Under the pieces are notes generated by a model. The model did not search any database and was not told where the DNA came from. It saw only the letters and a program-made list of their open reading frames with translations. Of a stretch of 16,258 nt of DNA, positions 5,929 through 14,492 are shown one piece after another; within the stretch, counting starts at the first letter, position 1, and every line of letters begins with the position of its first letter. The stretch lies in the NCBI GenBank assembly GCA_017380955.1, contig JAFOCZ010000051.1, forward strand, positions 1-16,258, read 5' to 3'. This DNA comes from Alistipes sp. (GTDB lineage Bacteria > Bacteroidota > Bacteroidia > Bacteroidales > Rikenellaceae). Position numbers and translations under genes: made by a program.

Positions 5929-7479
5929 ATGAACAGAGAATTATTCATCAATGTAAATCCAACGGAGGTCTCAATAGCACTTTGCGAAGACAAGGTGCTT
6001 GTTGAGTTGAACAAGGAGCGCTGCCAGACAGGCTTCGCAGTAGGCGACATCTACTTGGGTCGTGTGCGAAAGATTATGCCAGGTCTGAACGCAGCATTCG
6101 TGAACATCGGACACGAGAAGGATGCCTTTATCCACTACCTTGACTTAGGTCAGAATTTCGCATCGCTACAGCGCATCGTAGATAGCCGCGAGAAGCGTGA
6201 GGTGCGTGTGGAGAGTATGAAACTCGAGCCACAGTTGGCCAAGGAGGGACGCATAGGCGACTACCTGCAGGTGGGTCAGACCATTATGGTGCAGATATCC
6301 AAGGAGGCGATATCGACCAAAGGCCCACGACTTACGGCAGATGTGTCGCTGGCGGGCAGAAACGTGGTGTTGGTGCCATTCACAAACAAGGTGTTTGTAT
6401 CGGCGAAGATTCGCTCGAACAGCGCAAAAAAACGACTAAGAAAGGTAGCGCAGGATATACTACCTGAGAACTTCGGTGTCATAATCCGCACGGCAGCCGC
6501 CGAGGCCGAGGACATCGACATTATGCAAGACATACTCTCTCTTGTTGAGAGATGGAACAAGACCCTTGACGCTATGCGTAAGGGTGCGGCACCCACACGC
6601 CTGATGAGCGAGATGAGCCGCGTGAATACCATAATTCGTGATTCGCTCAACGACACTTTCTCCCAGATTATCGTTGACGACGAGACGATGCACTCGGAGA
6701 TTAAGAGTTACATCCGCGCCATAAAGCCCGAGATGGAGCATATGGTGAAGCAGTACAAGGGTAAGGTTGGAATCTTCGACAACTTCGACATCACGAAACA
6801 GATAAAGTCGTTATTTGCAAAGTATGTATCACTACGTCGTGGTGCATATCTCATCATCGAGCACACCGAGGCTATGCACGTCATAGACGTAAACTCGGGA
6901 AATCGCACAAAGGCAGAGGATGACCAGGAGCAGACGGCTCTCGAGGTGAACCTTGCAGCGGCGGCGGAGATAGCACGCCAGTTGCGCCTCAGAGATATGG
7001 GCGGTATTGTCATTGTCGACTTCATAGATATGCGTAAGCAGCAGAGTCGACAGACGCTATACGAGGAGATGCAGAAACTTATGGCCTCGGATAAGGCCAA
7101 GCATACCATACTTCCGCTCACGAAGTTTGGTCTTATGCAGATCACTCGCCAGCGTGTACGCCCTATTGCCATTAACGAGATTTCGGACACCTGTCCTACC
7201 TGTCACGGTACAGGCAAGATTGAGCCAACGATACTCCTCGAGAAGAAGATTGAGGGACAGATACAGTTGCTCGCAGAGAAGGGTTTCAAATTTGTAAACC
7301 TGCGTGTTAGCCCATATGTCAAGGCATATCTCTCGGAGGGTATCATCTCACGAAGACTTCGTTGGATTTTCAAGTACAAGTTAAACATCAAGATTACCAC
7401 TGACCAGAGTATAGGTATGATTGATGTAAGTTACCTCGATAAAAAGGGGGAGTCGCTTCTCAGTAATACCAAGGAGTAA
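5929..7479 (+). CDS. rng: Ribonuclease E/G family endoribonuclease
   Basis: A 516-residue protein of RNase G type: it has the catalytic core but lacks the long C-terminal degradosome scaffold of E. coli RNase E. It cleaves single-stranded RNA in AU-rich sites and matures rRNA and mRNA. The S1 RNA-binding region is near residues 35-130 (VGDIYLGRVRKIMPGLNAAFVNIGHEKDAF up front). The Mg-binding catalytic aspartates are D320 (IDVNSG) and D364 (IVDFIDM), matching E. coli RNase E D303/D346. The zinc-link motif is C422-P-T-C425-HGTG, needed for multimer formation in the family. The ATG at 5929 was chosen over an in-frame TTG at 5920 because it aligns with the family start (NRELFINV). It follows HU and the 29-aa basic gene after a long leader, and is 67 nt upstream of mfd. 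Confidence 0.95.
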   Translation: MNRELFINVNPTEVSIALCEDKVLVELNKERCQTGFAVGDIYLGRVRKIMPGLNAAFVNIGHEKDAFIHYLDLGQNFASLQRIVDSREKREVRVESMKLEPQLAKEGRIGDYLQVGQTIMVQISKEAISTKGPRLTADVSLAGRNVVLVPFTNKVFVSAKIRSNSAKKRLRKVAQDILPENFGVIIRTAAAEAEDIDIMQDILSLVERWNKTLDAMRKGAAPTRLMSEMSRVNTIIRDSLNDTFSQIIVDDETMHSEIKSYIRAIKPEMEHMVKQYKGKVGIFDNFDITKQIKSLFAKYVSLRRGAYLIIEHTEAMHVIDVNSGNRTKAEDDQEQTALEVNLAAAAEIARQLRLRDMGGIVIVDFIDMRKQQSRQTLYEEMQKLMASDKAKHTILPLTKFGLMQITRQRVRPIAINEISDTCPTCHGTGKIEPTILLEKKIEGQIQLLAEKGFKFVNLRVSPYVKAYLSEGIISRRLRWIFKYKLNIKITTDQSIGMIDVSYLDKKGESLLSNTKE

Positions 7480-7546
7480 GAGACTTGTTGCAGCATAGCC
7501 TCTTAACGGCGGCGCTGAACAGTATCGAACATATAACCGAAGCGAT

Positions 7547-10500
7547 ATGAACTATCTGAAGAGTATCATCCGCAACTCCAAACTTGCGGGTGAACTGAAA
7601 AAAAGTTTGGAAAATATAGGCTCTACCGTCCATCTTAATCAGTTGGTCGGTGGAGCCTATTCGCTTTATGCCGCAGATGTTGTGGAGAGCGTGGGAGGCA
7701 TTCACATCTTCCTTGCCGACGACCGCGACGCTGCCGCATACCTCGTGAACGACCTCTACGAACTCCTCGACGAGGAGCACGTGGCATTCTTCGCTTCGGG
7801 CTCTAAGCGCTCGGTGGCATATGGTGGCGAGGATGCTCAGGGCATCGTGCGCCGCACAGGAGCACTGAACGCCATCACCAACTTCAAGGGTGGTTATTTA
7901 GCCATCTGCACCTACCCCGAGGCTCTGGCCGAGACCGTTGTCGACGAGCGAAGCCTTGTGGCGCAGTCGCTGCGCATCAGCGTGGGTGATACCCTCGAGC
8001 AGAGCACACTTGTGGAGTGGCTTGTGGAGCAGGGTTTTGTGCGTGTGGAGTTTGTCTACGAGCCTGGTCAATACTCGGTGCGTGGAGGTATCGTCGATGT
8101 ATTCTCATATGCCGAGTCACGCCCCTATCGTGTCGACTTCTTCGGTGACCAGGTGGACTCGTTGCGCCGTTTCGACATCTCGAGTCAGTTATCCGCAGAG
8201 CGCCCCGAGAACGTGGATATCATCCCCAACGTTCACCACGCCGAGGGCAGCGAGGAGCGTGTGTCGTTAGCGGCATTTGCCGAGGGTGCTACGTGGTGGA
8301 TTGGCGATGGCGACTATGCACTTAGGAAGATTTCTGACCTCAGACGTAAGGTTTTGGAGAGCGCCGAGAGCGAGGAGGATGCCAAGATATTAGCCCGCAA
8401 GGTGACATCACGACAGTCGTTGCTGAAGGATTGGGAGCGATGTCGTGTTGTGGTGCGTAAGGATAACATCCGCGAGCGTCAGGCAACCACCACCCTGGAG
8501 TTTAGCACCTCGCCACAGCCAGCCTTCAACCGCAACTTCGAGATGCTTGCCGACGACATCCGCTGGAACAACGAGCGCGGATATACCACATCGATACTCT
8601 CGCACAACAAGGCTCAGATAGAGCGACTTACGAACATATTCCATCAGGTTGGCCGTCGCAACGTATCGTTCCGCGCAGAGGATGTTGTGCTCCACGAGGG
8701 CTTCATAGACAACAACCTCAAGGTCTGCATATACACCGACCACCAGATTTTTGACCGTTACCAGCGCTACCGCATCCGTGATGAGATAAAGCGCGACGAG
8801 CAGATGACAATCGCCGAGTTGAACGCTCTGAAGATTGGCGATTATGTGGTGCATATAGACCACGGCGTGGGACGCTTCGGAGGTCTTGTGAAGTTGCAGG
8901 AGAATGGTCACACACGCGAGGTTATCAAGTTGATATACAAGGACAACGACCTTCTGTTCCTCAACGTTCACGCCCTGCACCGCATAGCACGATACAAGAG
9001 TGGCGACAGCGAGCCTCCGAAGATTTACAAACTCGGCAGTGGCGCGTGGCAGAAACTCAAGGCCACCACAAAGAAGGCTGTTAAGGATATCTCGCGCGAG
9101 TTGATAGCGCTCTATGCCAAGCGTAAGGCGTCGAAGGGTTATGCATTCTCGGAGGATAGTTATCTGCAGCAGGAGTTGGAGGCTTCGTTCAAGTGGGAGG
9201 ATACCCCAGATCAGCAGACCGCCATAGCCGCCGTTAAGCGCGATATGGAGTCGGAGCAGCCTATGGATAGATTGGTGTGTGGTGATGTGGGCTTCGGAAA
9301 GACCGAGGTTGCCATACGCGCGGCGTTTAAGGCTGCGTGTGATGGCAAGCAGGTGGCAGTCCTTGTGCCTACCACCATCCTTGCATTGCAGCACTACCGC
9401 TCATTCTCGGAGCGTCTGCGTGACCTCCCCGTAACGGTAGAGTATATAAACCGCACAAAATCTGCGAAGGAGTCACGACGCATCGCCGAGGATTTGAAGG
9501 CGGGAAAGATAGATATCCTCATCGGCACACATAAGATGTTGTCGAAGAGCATAGAGTTCCGCGACCTGGGACTTCTGATTATCGACGAGGAGCAGAAGTT
9601 TGGCGTTGCGGCAAAGGAGAAACTTACGCAGTTGTCGGTATCGGTCGACACGCTGACTCTCACGGCAACGCCTATACCCCGCACGCTGCAGTTCTCGCTG
9701 ATGGGCTCGCGCGACTTATCGGTGATATCTACCCCACCACCAAACCGCCAACCTATTGTCACAGAGTCGCATACCTTCTCCGAGGAGGTTATCCGCGACG
9801 CTATCGAGGAGGAGTTGGCACGCGGTGGTCAGGTATACTTCGTGCATAACCGCATCGAGGATATAGACGTTATCCAGGGTCTCATAACACGCCTGTGCCC
9901 CAAGGCTCGTGTGGGCGTTGGTCACGGACGTATGGCAGCCGACCAACTCGAGAAGTTGATTATGGACTTCATATACGGCGAGTTTGACGTATTGCTTGCC
10001 ACAACAATCATCGAGAACGGCATAGATATTGGCAATGCTAACACCATCATTATCAACGATGCACACCGCTTCGGTCTGAGCGACTTACACCAGTTGCGAG
10101 GTCGTGTGGGACGTTCGGATAAGAAGGGTTTCTGCTTTTTGCTCTCTCCACCCGACCAATTGCTGGGTGATGATGCGCGTCGCCGTCTGAGGGCTATCGA
10201 GGAGTTCTCGGACTTGGGCTCGGGTTTCAACATCGCTATGCAGGATCTCGACATTCGTGGTGCTGGTAACCTCCTGGGCTCGGAGCAGAGTGGCTTTATC
10301 GCCAACATCGGCATTGAGACATACCAGAAGATTCTCAACCAGGCTATCTCGGAGTTACGTGCCGAGGGTCTCGACACATCGGGATTGTCGCAGGCCGAGA
10401 ACGACGCTATGAAGGATGTGACGTTTGTGGATGACGCAACGATAGACATCGATGTAGATGCGTCTATACCAGATAGTTATGTGCGCTCGCAGAATGAGAA

Positions 10501-10900
10501 GATACGCCTATACCGCGAGATTGACGCTATGCGCAGCGACGAGCAGTTTGAGGCTCTGCTGGAGCGTCTGAAGGATCGTTTTGGTGCTGTGCCAGAGCCT
10601 GTGAAGGTACTTACCGACGTGGTGCGTCTGCGCCACGAGGCTGTAAACCTCGGTATGGAGCACGTGAAGGTGAAGAACGGATTGCTCATAGTGCGCTTCG
10701 TGGGCGACAACAACTCGCCATTCTTCAAGACCGACACCTTCCTCAATATGTTGCGTCGTGTGGTTGCCAACCCCGAGCGTTTTGTGGTCAAGCAATACAA
10801 TAATCGTCTGTCGATGACCGTTAGAAAGATATATAGCGTGGCAGAGGCGGTTGCTATGCTCCGCTCACTCGCCGCATCGGCAAACGAGGAGAAAGAATAG
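7547..10900 (+). CDS. mfd: Transcription-repair coupling factor Mfd
   Basis: A 1117-residue protein, close to E. coli Mfd (1148). It displaces RNA polymerase stalled at lesions and recruits UvrA. Residues 1 to about 340 are the UvrB-like N-terminal module (FASGSKRSVAYGG near 80). The RNA polymerase-interacting Tudor/CarD-like domain is near 425-495 (KIGDYVVHIDHGVGRFGG). The RecG-like translocase has Walker A GDVGFGKT (579-586, K585), DEEQ (680-683), TATPIPRT (706-713) and QLRGRVGR (849-856). A C-terminal TRCF regulatory domain lies near 970-1080. All core motifs are intact. It begins 67 nt after the rng stop with no recognised promoter, and coaX starts 3 nt after its stop, so translational coupling downstream is likely. 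Confidence 0.98.
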   Translation: MNYLKSIIRNSKLAGELKKSLENIGSTVHLNQLVGGAYSLYAADVVESVGGIHIFLADDRDAAAYLVNDLYELLDEEHVAFFASGSKRSVAYGGEDAQGIVRRTGALNAITNFKGGYLAICTYPEALAETVVDERSLVAQSLRISVGDTLEQSTLVEWLVEQGFVRVEFVYEPGQYSVRGGIVDVFSYAESRPYRVDFFGDQVDSLRRFDISSQLSAERPENVDIIPNVHHAEGSEERVSLAAFAEGATWWIGDGDYALRKISDLRRKVLESAESEEDAKILARKVTSRQSLLKDWERCRVVVRKDNIRERQATTTLEFSTSPQPAFNRNFEMLADDIRWNNERGYTTSILSHNKAQIERLTNIFHQVGRRNVSFRAEDVVLHEGFIDNNLKVCIYTDHQIFDRYQRYRIRDEIKRDEQMTIAELNALKIGDYVVHIDHGVGRFGGLVKLQENGHTREVIKLIYKDNDLLFLNVHALHRIARYKSGDSEPPKIYKLGSGAWQKLKATTKKAVKDISRELIALYAKRKASKGYAFSEDSYLQQELEASFKWEDTPDQQTAIAAVKRDMESEQPMDRLVCGDVGFGKTEVAIRAAFKAACDGKQVAVLVPTTILALQHYRSFSERLRDLPVTVEYINRTKSAKESRRIAEDLKAGKIDILIGTHKMLSKSIEFRDLGLLIIDEEQKFGVAAKEKLTQLSVSVDTLTLTATPIPRTLQFSLMGSRDLSVISTPPPNRQPIVTESHTFSEEVIRDAIEEELARGGQVYFVHNRIEDIDVIQGLITRLCPKARVGVGHGRMAADQLEKLIMDFIYGEFDVLLATTIIENGIDIGNANTIIINDAHRFGLSDLHQLRGRVGRSDKKGFCFLLSPPDQLLGDDARRRLRAIEEFSDLGSGFNIAMQDLDIRGAGNLLGSEQSGFIANIGIETYQKILNQAISELRAEGLDTSGLSQAENDAMKDVTFVDDATIDIDVDASIPDSYVRSQNEKIRLYREIDAMRSDEQFEALLERLKDRFGAVPEPVKVLTDVVRLRHEAVNLGMEHVKVKNGLLIVRFVGDNNSPFFKTDTFLNMLRRVVANPERFVVKQYNNRLSMTVRKIYSVAEAVAMLRSLAASANEEKE

Positions 10901-10903
10901 CGT

Positions 10904-11638
10904 ATGAACCTTATCGTAGACATAGGAAACACCAGAGCAAAGATTGCCGTAGTGGACAACCGCGAGGTTGTGGAACAGATTGTTGTCGAGGATGTTACAT
11001 CGGATATCATTGCCGATGTAACACATCGCCACACCGCTATCCATCAGGCCATCGTAGCCTCCACTCGCGCCAATGCTGCGCAGGTTGCGAAGATGATCGA
11101 GGAGTATGTGGAGCGTGTGGTGGCCTTTAACCCCGCCACAACGCCTATTCCCATCGGCAATAGTTACCATACTCCCGAGACTTTGGGTGCTGACAGGCTT
11201 GCCGCAGCGGTAGGTGTTGCGGCGTTATACCCCGAGCGTGATGCTATGATTGTGGACTTTGGCACTGCCATAACCATCGACTATGTCACGGGTGGCGTGT
11301 TCCGCGGAGGCAACATCTCGCCGGGTGTCACAACACGCTTTCGTGCCCTTGCGGACTACACCGCGTCGCTGCCATTATGCACGGCTACGGAGGAGGTTTT
11401 GGAGTATGGTCGCACCACACGCGAGGCCATAGAGCAGGGTGTTATGCGTGGTGTGGAGCAGGAGATTAGGGGTTATGTAGAGGATTTTCTGTTAAAAAGT
11501 TGTGAAAATTGCACTATTTTCACCGGAGGTGACGCAAAATATTTTGTAAAGAGAATTAAAAACGCGATATTTGCAGACTGTGAGCCGGTTATTTTCGGCC
11601 TCAATAGAATTTTGGAGTATAATGCAGAAGAGTTATAA
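10904..11638 (+). CDS. coaX: Type III pantothenate kinase
   Basis: A 244-residue member of the ASKHA fold. It phosphorylates pantothenate, the first step of CoA synthesis, in the cytoplasm. Phosphate-binding motif 1 is VDIGNTRAK (D6); TPETLGADR carries the G95-x-D97-R98 signature; IVDFGTAITID (D118, T121) is the second phosphate motif; and the GGNISPG loop follows. The length is standard. The ATG lies 3 nt after the mfd stop, and the 3' end overlaps the start of the outer-membrane protein gene by 17 nt in another frame, so the three genes are probably translated from one transcript. No promoter was recognised. Confidence 0.95.
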   Translation: MNLIVDIGNTRAKIAVVDNREVVEQIVVEDVTSDIIADVTHRHTAIHQAIVASTRANAAQVAKMIEEYVERVVAFNPATTPIPIGNSYHTPETLGADRLAAAVGVAALYPERDAMIVDFGTAITIDYVTGGVFRGGNISPGVTTRFRALADYTASLPLCTATEEVLEYGRTTREAIEQGVMRGVEQEIRGYVEDFLLKSCENCTIFTGGDAKYFVKRIKNAIFADCEPVIFGLNRILEYNAEEL

Positions 11639-13016
11639 ACTGATATTTTTGATTGTTGCACTGTTGGCAATCACCGTTGCGGCATCAGCACAGACCAGCA
11701 GCATCAACGCCTACTCGCCATACTCGATGTATGGTCCAGGTGAGTTGCTCACACCAGGTAGTGTGCAGATGCGCTCTATGGGTGGTGTGGGCATCGGCAA
11801 GCGTGCTGTGGGACAGATAAACCCTCTGAATCCTGCGGCAACAAGCATCGTGCCTCGCAAGAGTTTCCTCTTCGATGTGAGCCTCGACGGCACACACTTC
11901 CGCAACAACCAGCCTAAGTACGACGCCTCGGGGGCTCAGACATCTACGGCAAAGACCGTATACAACACCGGAAACATCCACAACATCGCCATAGCCTTTC
12001 CTCTTGCTAAGGGCTTGGGAGCATCGCTCAGCATAGCGCCATACAGCAGCGTGGGCTACAAGGTTAGAACAACCGAGGAGAGCGAGGATGTATGGGCAAA
12101 CATCGGTCGTGTGATGTCGGGATTCGAGGGTGATGGCGACATCTCGGAGGTGAAACTATCGTTAGGATGGGCTATATGGCAGCGATTCTCGATTGGTGTA
12201 GCAGCGAAATACTACTGGGGATATATCGAGCGTAACTACAAAACCTCGGTTACCGACCAGATTACCGGAGGTGGCACATTCTCGCCTACGACAGGTACCG
12301 ACAAGTTTGTTGTCAACAACTTCAAGTTCCAGGCGGGCTTGCAGTGGAGCATCATACAGAACGAATATAGAATCCTGACCCTCGGTGCTACATATGACCT
12401 TGGCGGCAGCCTCAATCCTAAGGTTGAGACCTTCGTGAAGACAGGCAGCGACCTTGTAGCACTCAACAAGATTCCCGTTCGCAATAACATCAACGTCGTG
12501 GAGTTGCGTGTGCCACATCAGGTAGGTGTAGGTCTCTACTTCCGTGACCGCGCCGTAGGCTTTGGCTTGGACTATGCCTATGCCGCTTGGGGCAAGAACA
12601 ACCCTGCGTACAACGAGAATAGCAGCGCAAAGAGTGTTGCTGTGACATACACCGACACCCACACGCTGAAGTTGGGATTTGAGATTACGCCACGCCCTAC
12701 GGATGTGCGTAACTACCTAAACCGCATATCATACCGCCTTGGTGCTCGCGTGGGCAACTATTACCAGAAATTTGGTAATGCACCTATCAACCAACTTGCA
12801 GTAACCGCAGGCTTCGGTCTTCCGGTGAAGATTTGGGGAGCGTCGTCGGTGAATATCGGCTTTGAGTATGGCCGCCTGTCGTCGCCACATAGCATAACTA
12901 TCGGCGCTCAGAAGGTAGGCCTTGTGACACAAAACTACTACAAAATATCTATCGGATTCTCACTCTACTCGGGTGACACATCGGATTATTGGTTTGTACG
13001 TCAGAAGTTTGACTAA
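11622..13016 (+). CDS. Outer-membrane beta-barrel protein (FadL/OmpP1-like appearance)
   Basis: A 464-residue protein with a signal peptide MQKSYKLIFLIVALLAITVA-ASAQ (cleavage probably after A23). The mature part begins with SINAYSPYSMYGPGELL and continues with many alternating amphipathic strands rich in Tyr, Gly and Trp, such as LSLGWAIWQRFSIGVAAKYY, LGATYDLGGSL and KLGFEITPRP. It ends with aromatic-rich strands (YYKISIGFSLYSGDTSDYWFVRQKFD). This matches Bacteroidota outer-membrane proteins commonly found next to TPR and LptC genes; transport of hydrophobic compounds is only a family guess. The ATG at 11622 was chosen because it gives a clean signal peptide; an in-frame upstream start would add 17 residues with no signal-peptide character. 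It overlaps coaX by 17 nt. Confidence 0.82.
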   Translation: MQKSYKLIFLIVALLAITVAASAQTSSINAYSPYSMYGPGELLTPGSVQMRSMGGVGIGKRAVGQINPLNPAATSIVPRKSFLFDVSLDGTHFRNNQPKYDASGAQTSTAKTVYNTGNIHNIAIAFPLAKGLGASLSIAPYSSVGYKVRTTEESEDVWANIGRVMSGFEGDGDISEVKLSLGWAIWQRFSIGVAAKYYWGYIERNYKTSVTDQITGGGTFSPTTGTDKFVVNNFKFQAGLQWSIIQNEYRILTLGATYDLGGSLNPKVETFVKTGSDLVALNKIPVRNNINVVELRVPHQVGVGLYFRDRAVGFGLDYAYAAWGKNNPAYNENSSAKSVAVTYTDTHTLKLGFEITPRPTDVRNYLNRISYRLGARVGNYYQKFGNAPINQLAVTAGFGLPVKIWGASSVNIGFEYGRLSSPHSITIGAQKVGLVTQNYYKISIGFSLYSGDTSDYWFVRQKFD

Positions 13017-13052
13017 CGGAAACACAGAAACAAACATATTAAAACAAAAACT

Positions 13053-14468
13053 ATGAAGAGTTTAAAATTTCTTTTGGCCATTGTTGCAATGGTCGTAGGA
13101 TTTTCGGCAACAGCCCAAGACATCGATTTCAACGATGAGAAGTACAGCGACTGGGGATCTTCCGCTGAGGAGCGTGAGAAGAACTACCTTATGTTCAGCG
13201 ACCCTAAGTTCAGCAAGTGGGGTGAGACTCCTGAGCAGCGCCGTGATAACTACAAGGTAGGTAGTTATATGAAGGAGGCGTTGGATGCTAAGGATTTCAA
13301 CCTCGCAGCACACTACTTCCAGCACTTGATTCAGAACTGCCCTGATGCAACTGTAAACACCTATGTTCGTGGTGTTACATTGTATAAGAATAAGGTGCAG
13401 CGCGCTCGTAACGTCGACGACCGTCGTATGTTCATCGACTCGTTGATGTTCGTTTACGACCAGCGTATCGTATACTTCGGCAACGACGCTGAGAAGGGTC
13501 GCACCTATGTTCTCGATGCTAAGGCTCGTGATATGATTAAGTTCTTGGCTTCAGACCGTGCTCGTCTCCGCGCAGGTTTGAAGGAGGCTGTAGATGCTGC
13601 TGTTGAGGACAACCGCGTAAAGGTTGACATCGTTGCTAACTACTACGCACTCCTTTGCGAGGACTACTCTTACGACGATACCATCACCGCAGAGATGATC
13701 CTCGGCGAGTATGAGCGTCTCTCACCATTCTTCGACAACCTCTCAGAGAAGGATGCTCAGTTCAAGGATGCTTTCGAGAACAGTTTCGGTACCAGCGGTG
13801 CTGCAAGTTGCGAGAACCTCGAGAAGTTGTTCGCTGCGAAACTTGCTGCAGACCCTGAGAATGAGGCTATCTTGGCACAGGCAGTGCAGTTGATGTCACG
13901 CGCACAGTGCTCAAGCGACTTCTTCTTCGCAACTACCGAGAAGTATTACACCGTTAAGCCATCATCAGAGACTGCACTCTTCCTTGCTCAGGGCTTCCAG
14001 ACTCGTGGCGAGAACGACAAGGCCCTCAAGTATTTGCGTGAGGCACTCGCTGTAGAGACTGACCCTGCTAAGAAGGAGCCTCTCTACACCAAGATTGGTC
14101 TTATCGAGATTGGTAACAAGAACTACTCTGCAGCCGTAGAGGCAGCACGTGAGTTGCGTGGTATCAACCCACAGAACGGTTACTCATACTTCATCCTCGG
14201 TCAGTGCTACGCATCTTCACCTTGCTCTGATGACAAGATTGGCGGTGCTTCGGTATACTGGGCAGCATACGACGCTATGGCACAGGCTGCTACTCTGCTC
14301 AAGGATGAGCCAGAGGTACAGAAGGCTGCACAGCAGATGATGAACTCTTACCGCGCTGCGTTCCCTCCACAGGAGGTTTGCTTCTTCGCAGAGTTGAAGG
14401 AGAACGAGCGTTACACCGTTAAGTGTGGCTTCGCAGCAGGTCAGACAACAACTATCCGTTACAGATAA
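13053..14468 (+). CDS. Secreted TPR-like repeat protein
   Basis: A 471-residue protein with a signal peptide MKSLKFLLAIVAMVVGFSAT-AQ (cleavage after A21). Next are two tandem 22-residue motifs at residues 30-51 and 52-73, each with K-Y/F-S-x-W-G and E-x-R-x-x-NY. The rest is mostly helical, with TPR-like pairs such as SSETALFLAQGFQTRGENDKAL, YTKIGLIEIGNKNYSAAVEAA and GYSYFILGQCYASS. The C-terminus is a small strand-rich tail (ENERYTVKCGFAAGQTTTIRYR). It probably acts in the periplasm as a protein-binding scaffold; no enzymatic motif is seen. The codons (GCT, CGT, CTC, GAG, AAG) shift to those of abundant proteins, unlike the flanking genes. It lies 36 nt after the barrel gene and 24 nt before lptC. 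Confidence 0.8.
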   Translation: MKSLKFLLAIVAMVVGFSATAQDIDFNDEKYSDWGSSAEEREKNYLMFSDPKFSKWGETPEQRRDNYKVGSYMKEALDAKDFNLAAHYFQHLIQNCPDATVNTYVRGVTLYKNKVQRARNVDDRRMFIDSLMFVYDQRIVYFGNDAEKGRTYVLDAKARDMIKFLASDRARLRAGLKEAVDAAVEDNRVKVDIVANYYALLCEDYSYDDTITAEMILGEYERLSPFFDNLSEKDAQFKDAFENSFGTSGAASCENLEKLFAAKLAADPENEAILAQAVQLMSRAQCSSDFFFATTEKYYTVKPSSETALFLAQGFQTRGENDKALKYLREALAVETDPAKKEPLYTKIGLIEIGNKNYSAAVEAARELRGINPQNGYSYFILGQCYASSPCSDDKIGGASVYWAAYDAMAQAATLLKDEPEVQKAAQQMMNSYRAAFPPQEVCFFAELKENERYTVKCGFAAGQTTTIRYR

Positions 14469-14492
14469 TAAGGCACTTAGCGCATTATTATA

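Noticed and set aside
8408..9394. 328-codon open frame on the minus strand inside mfd
   Set aside because: It lies wholly antisense to the conserved core of mfd, has no recognisable domain, and is explained by the codon bias of the real gene.
11571..11621. Upstream in-frame start for the beta-barrel protein
   Set aside because: It would put 17 non-signal residues before a clean signal peptide and deepen the overlap with coaX.
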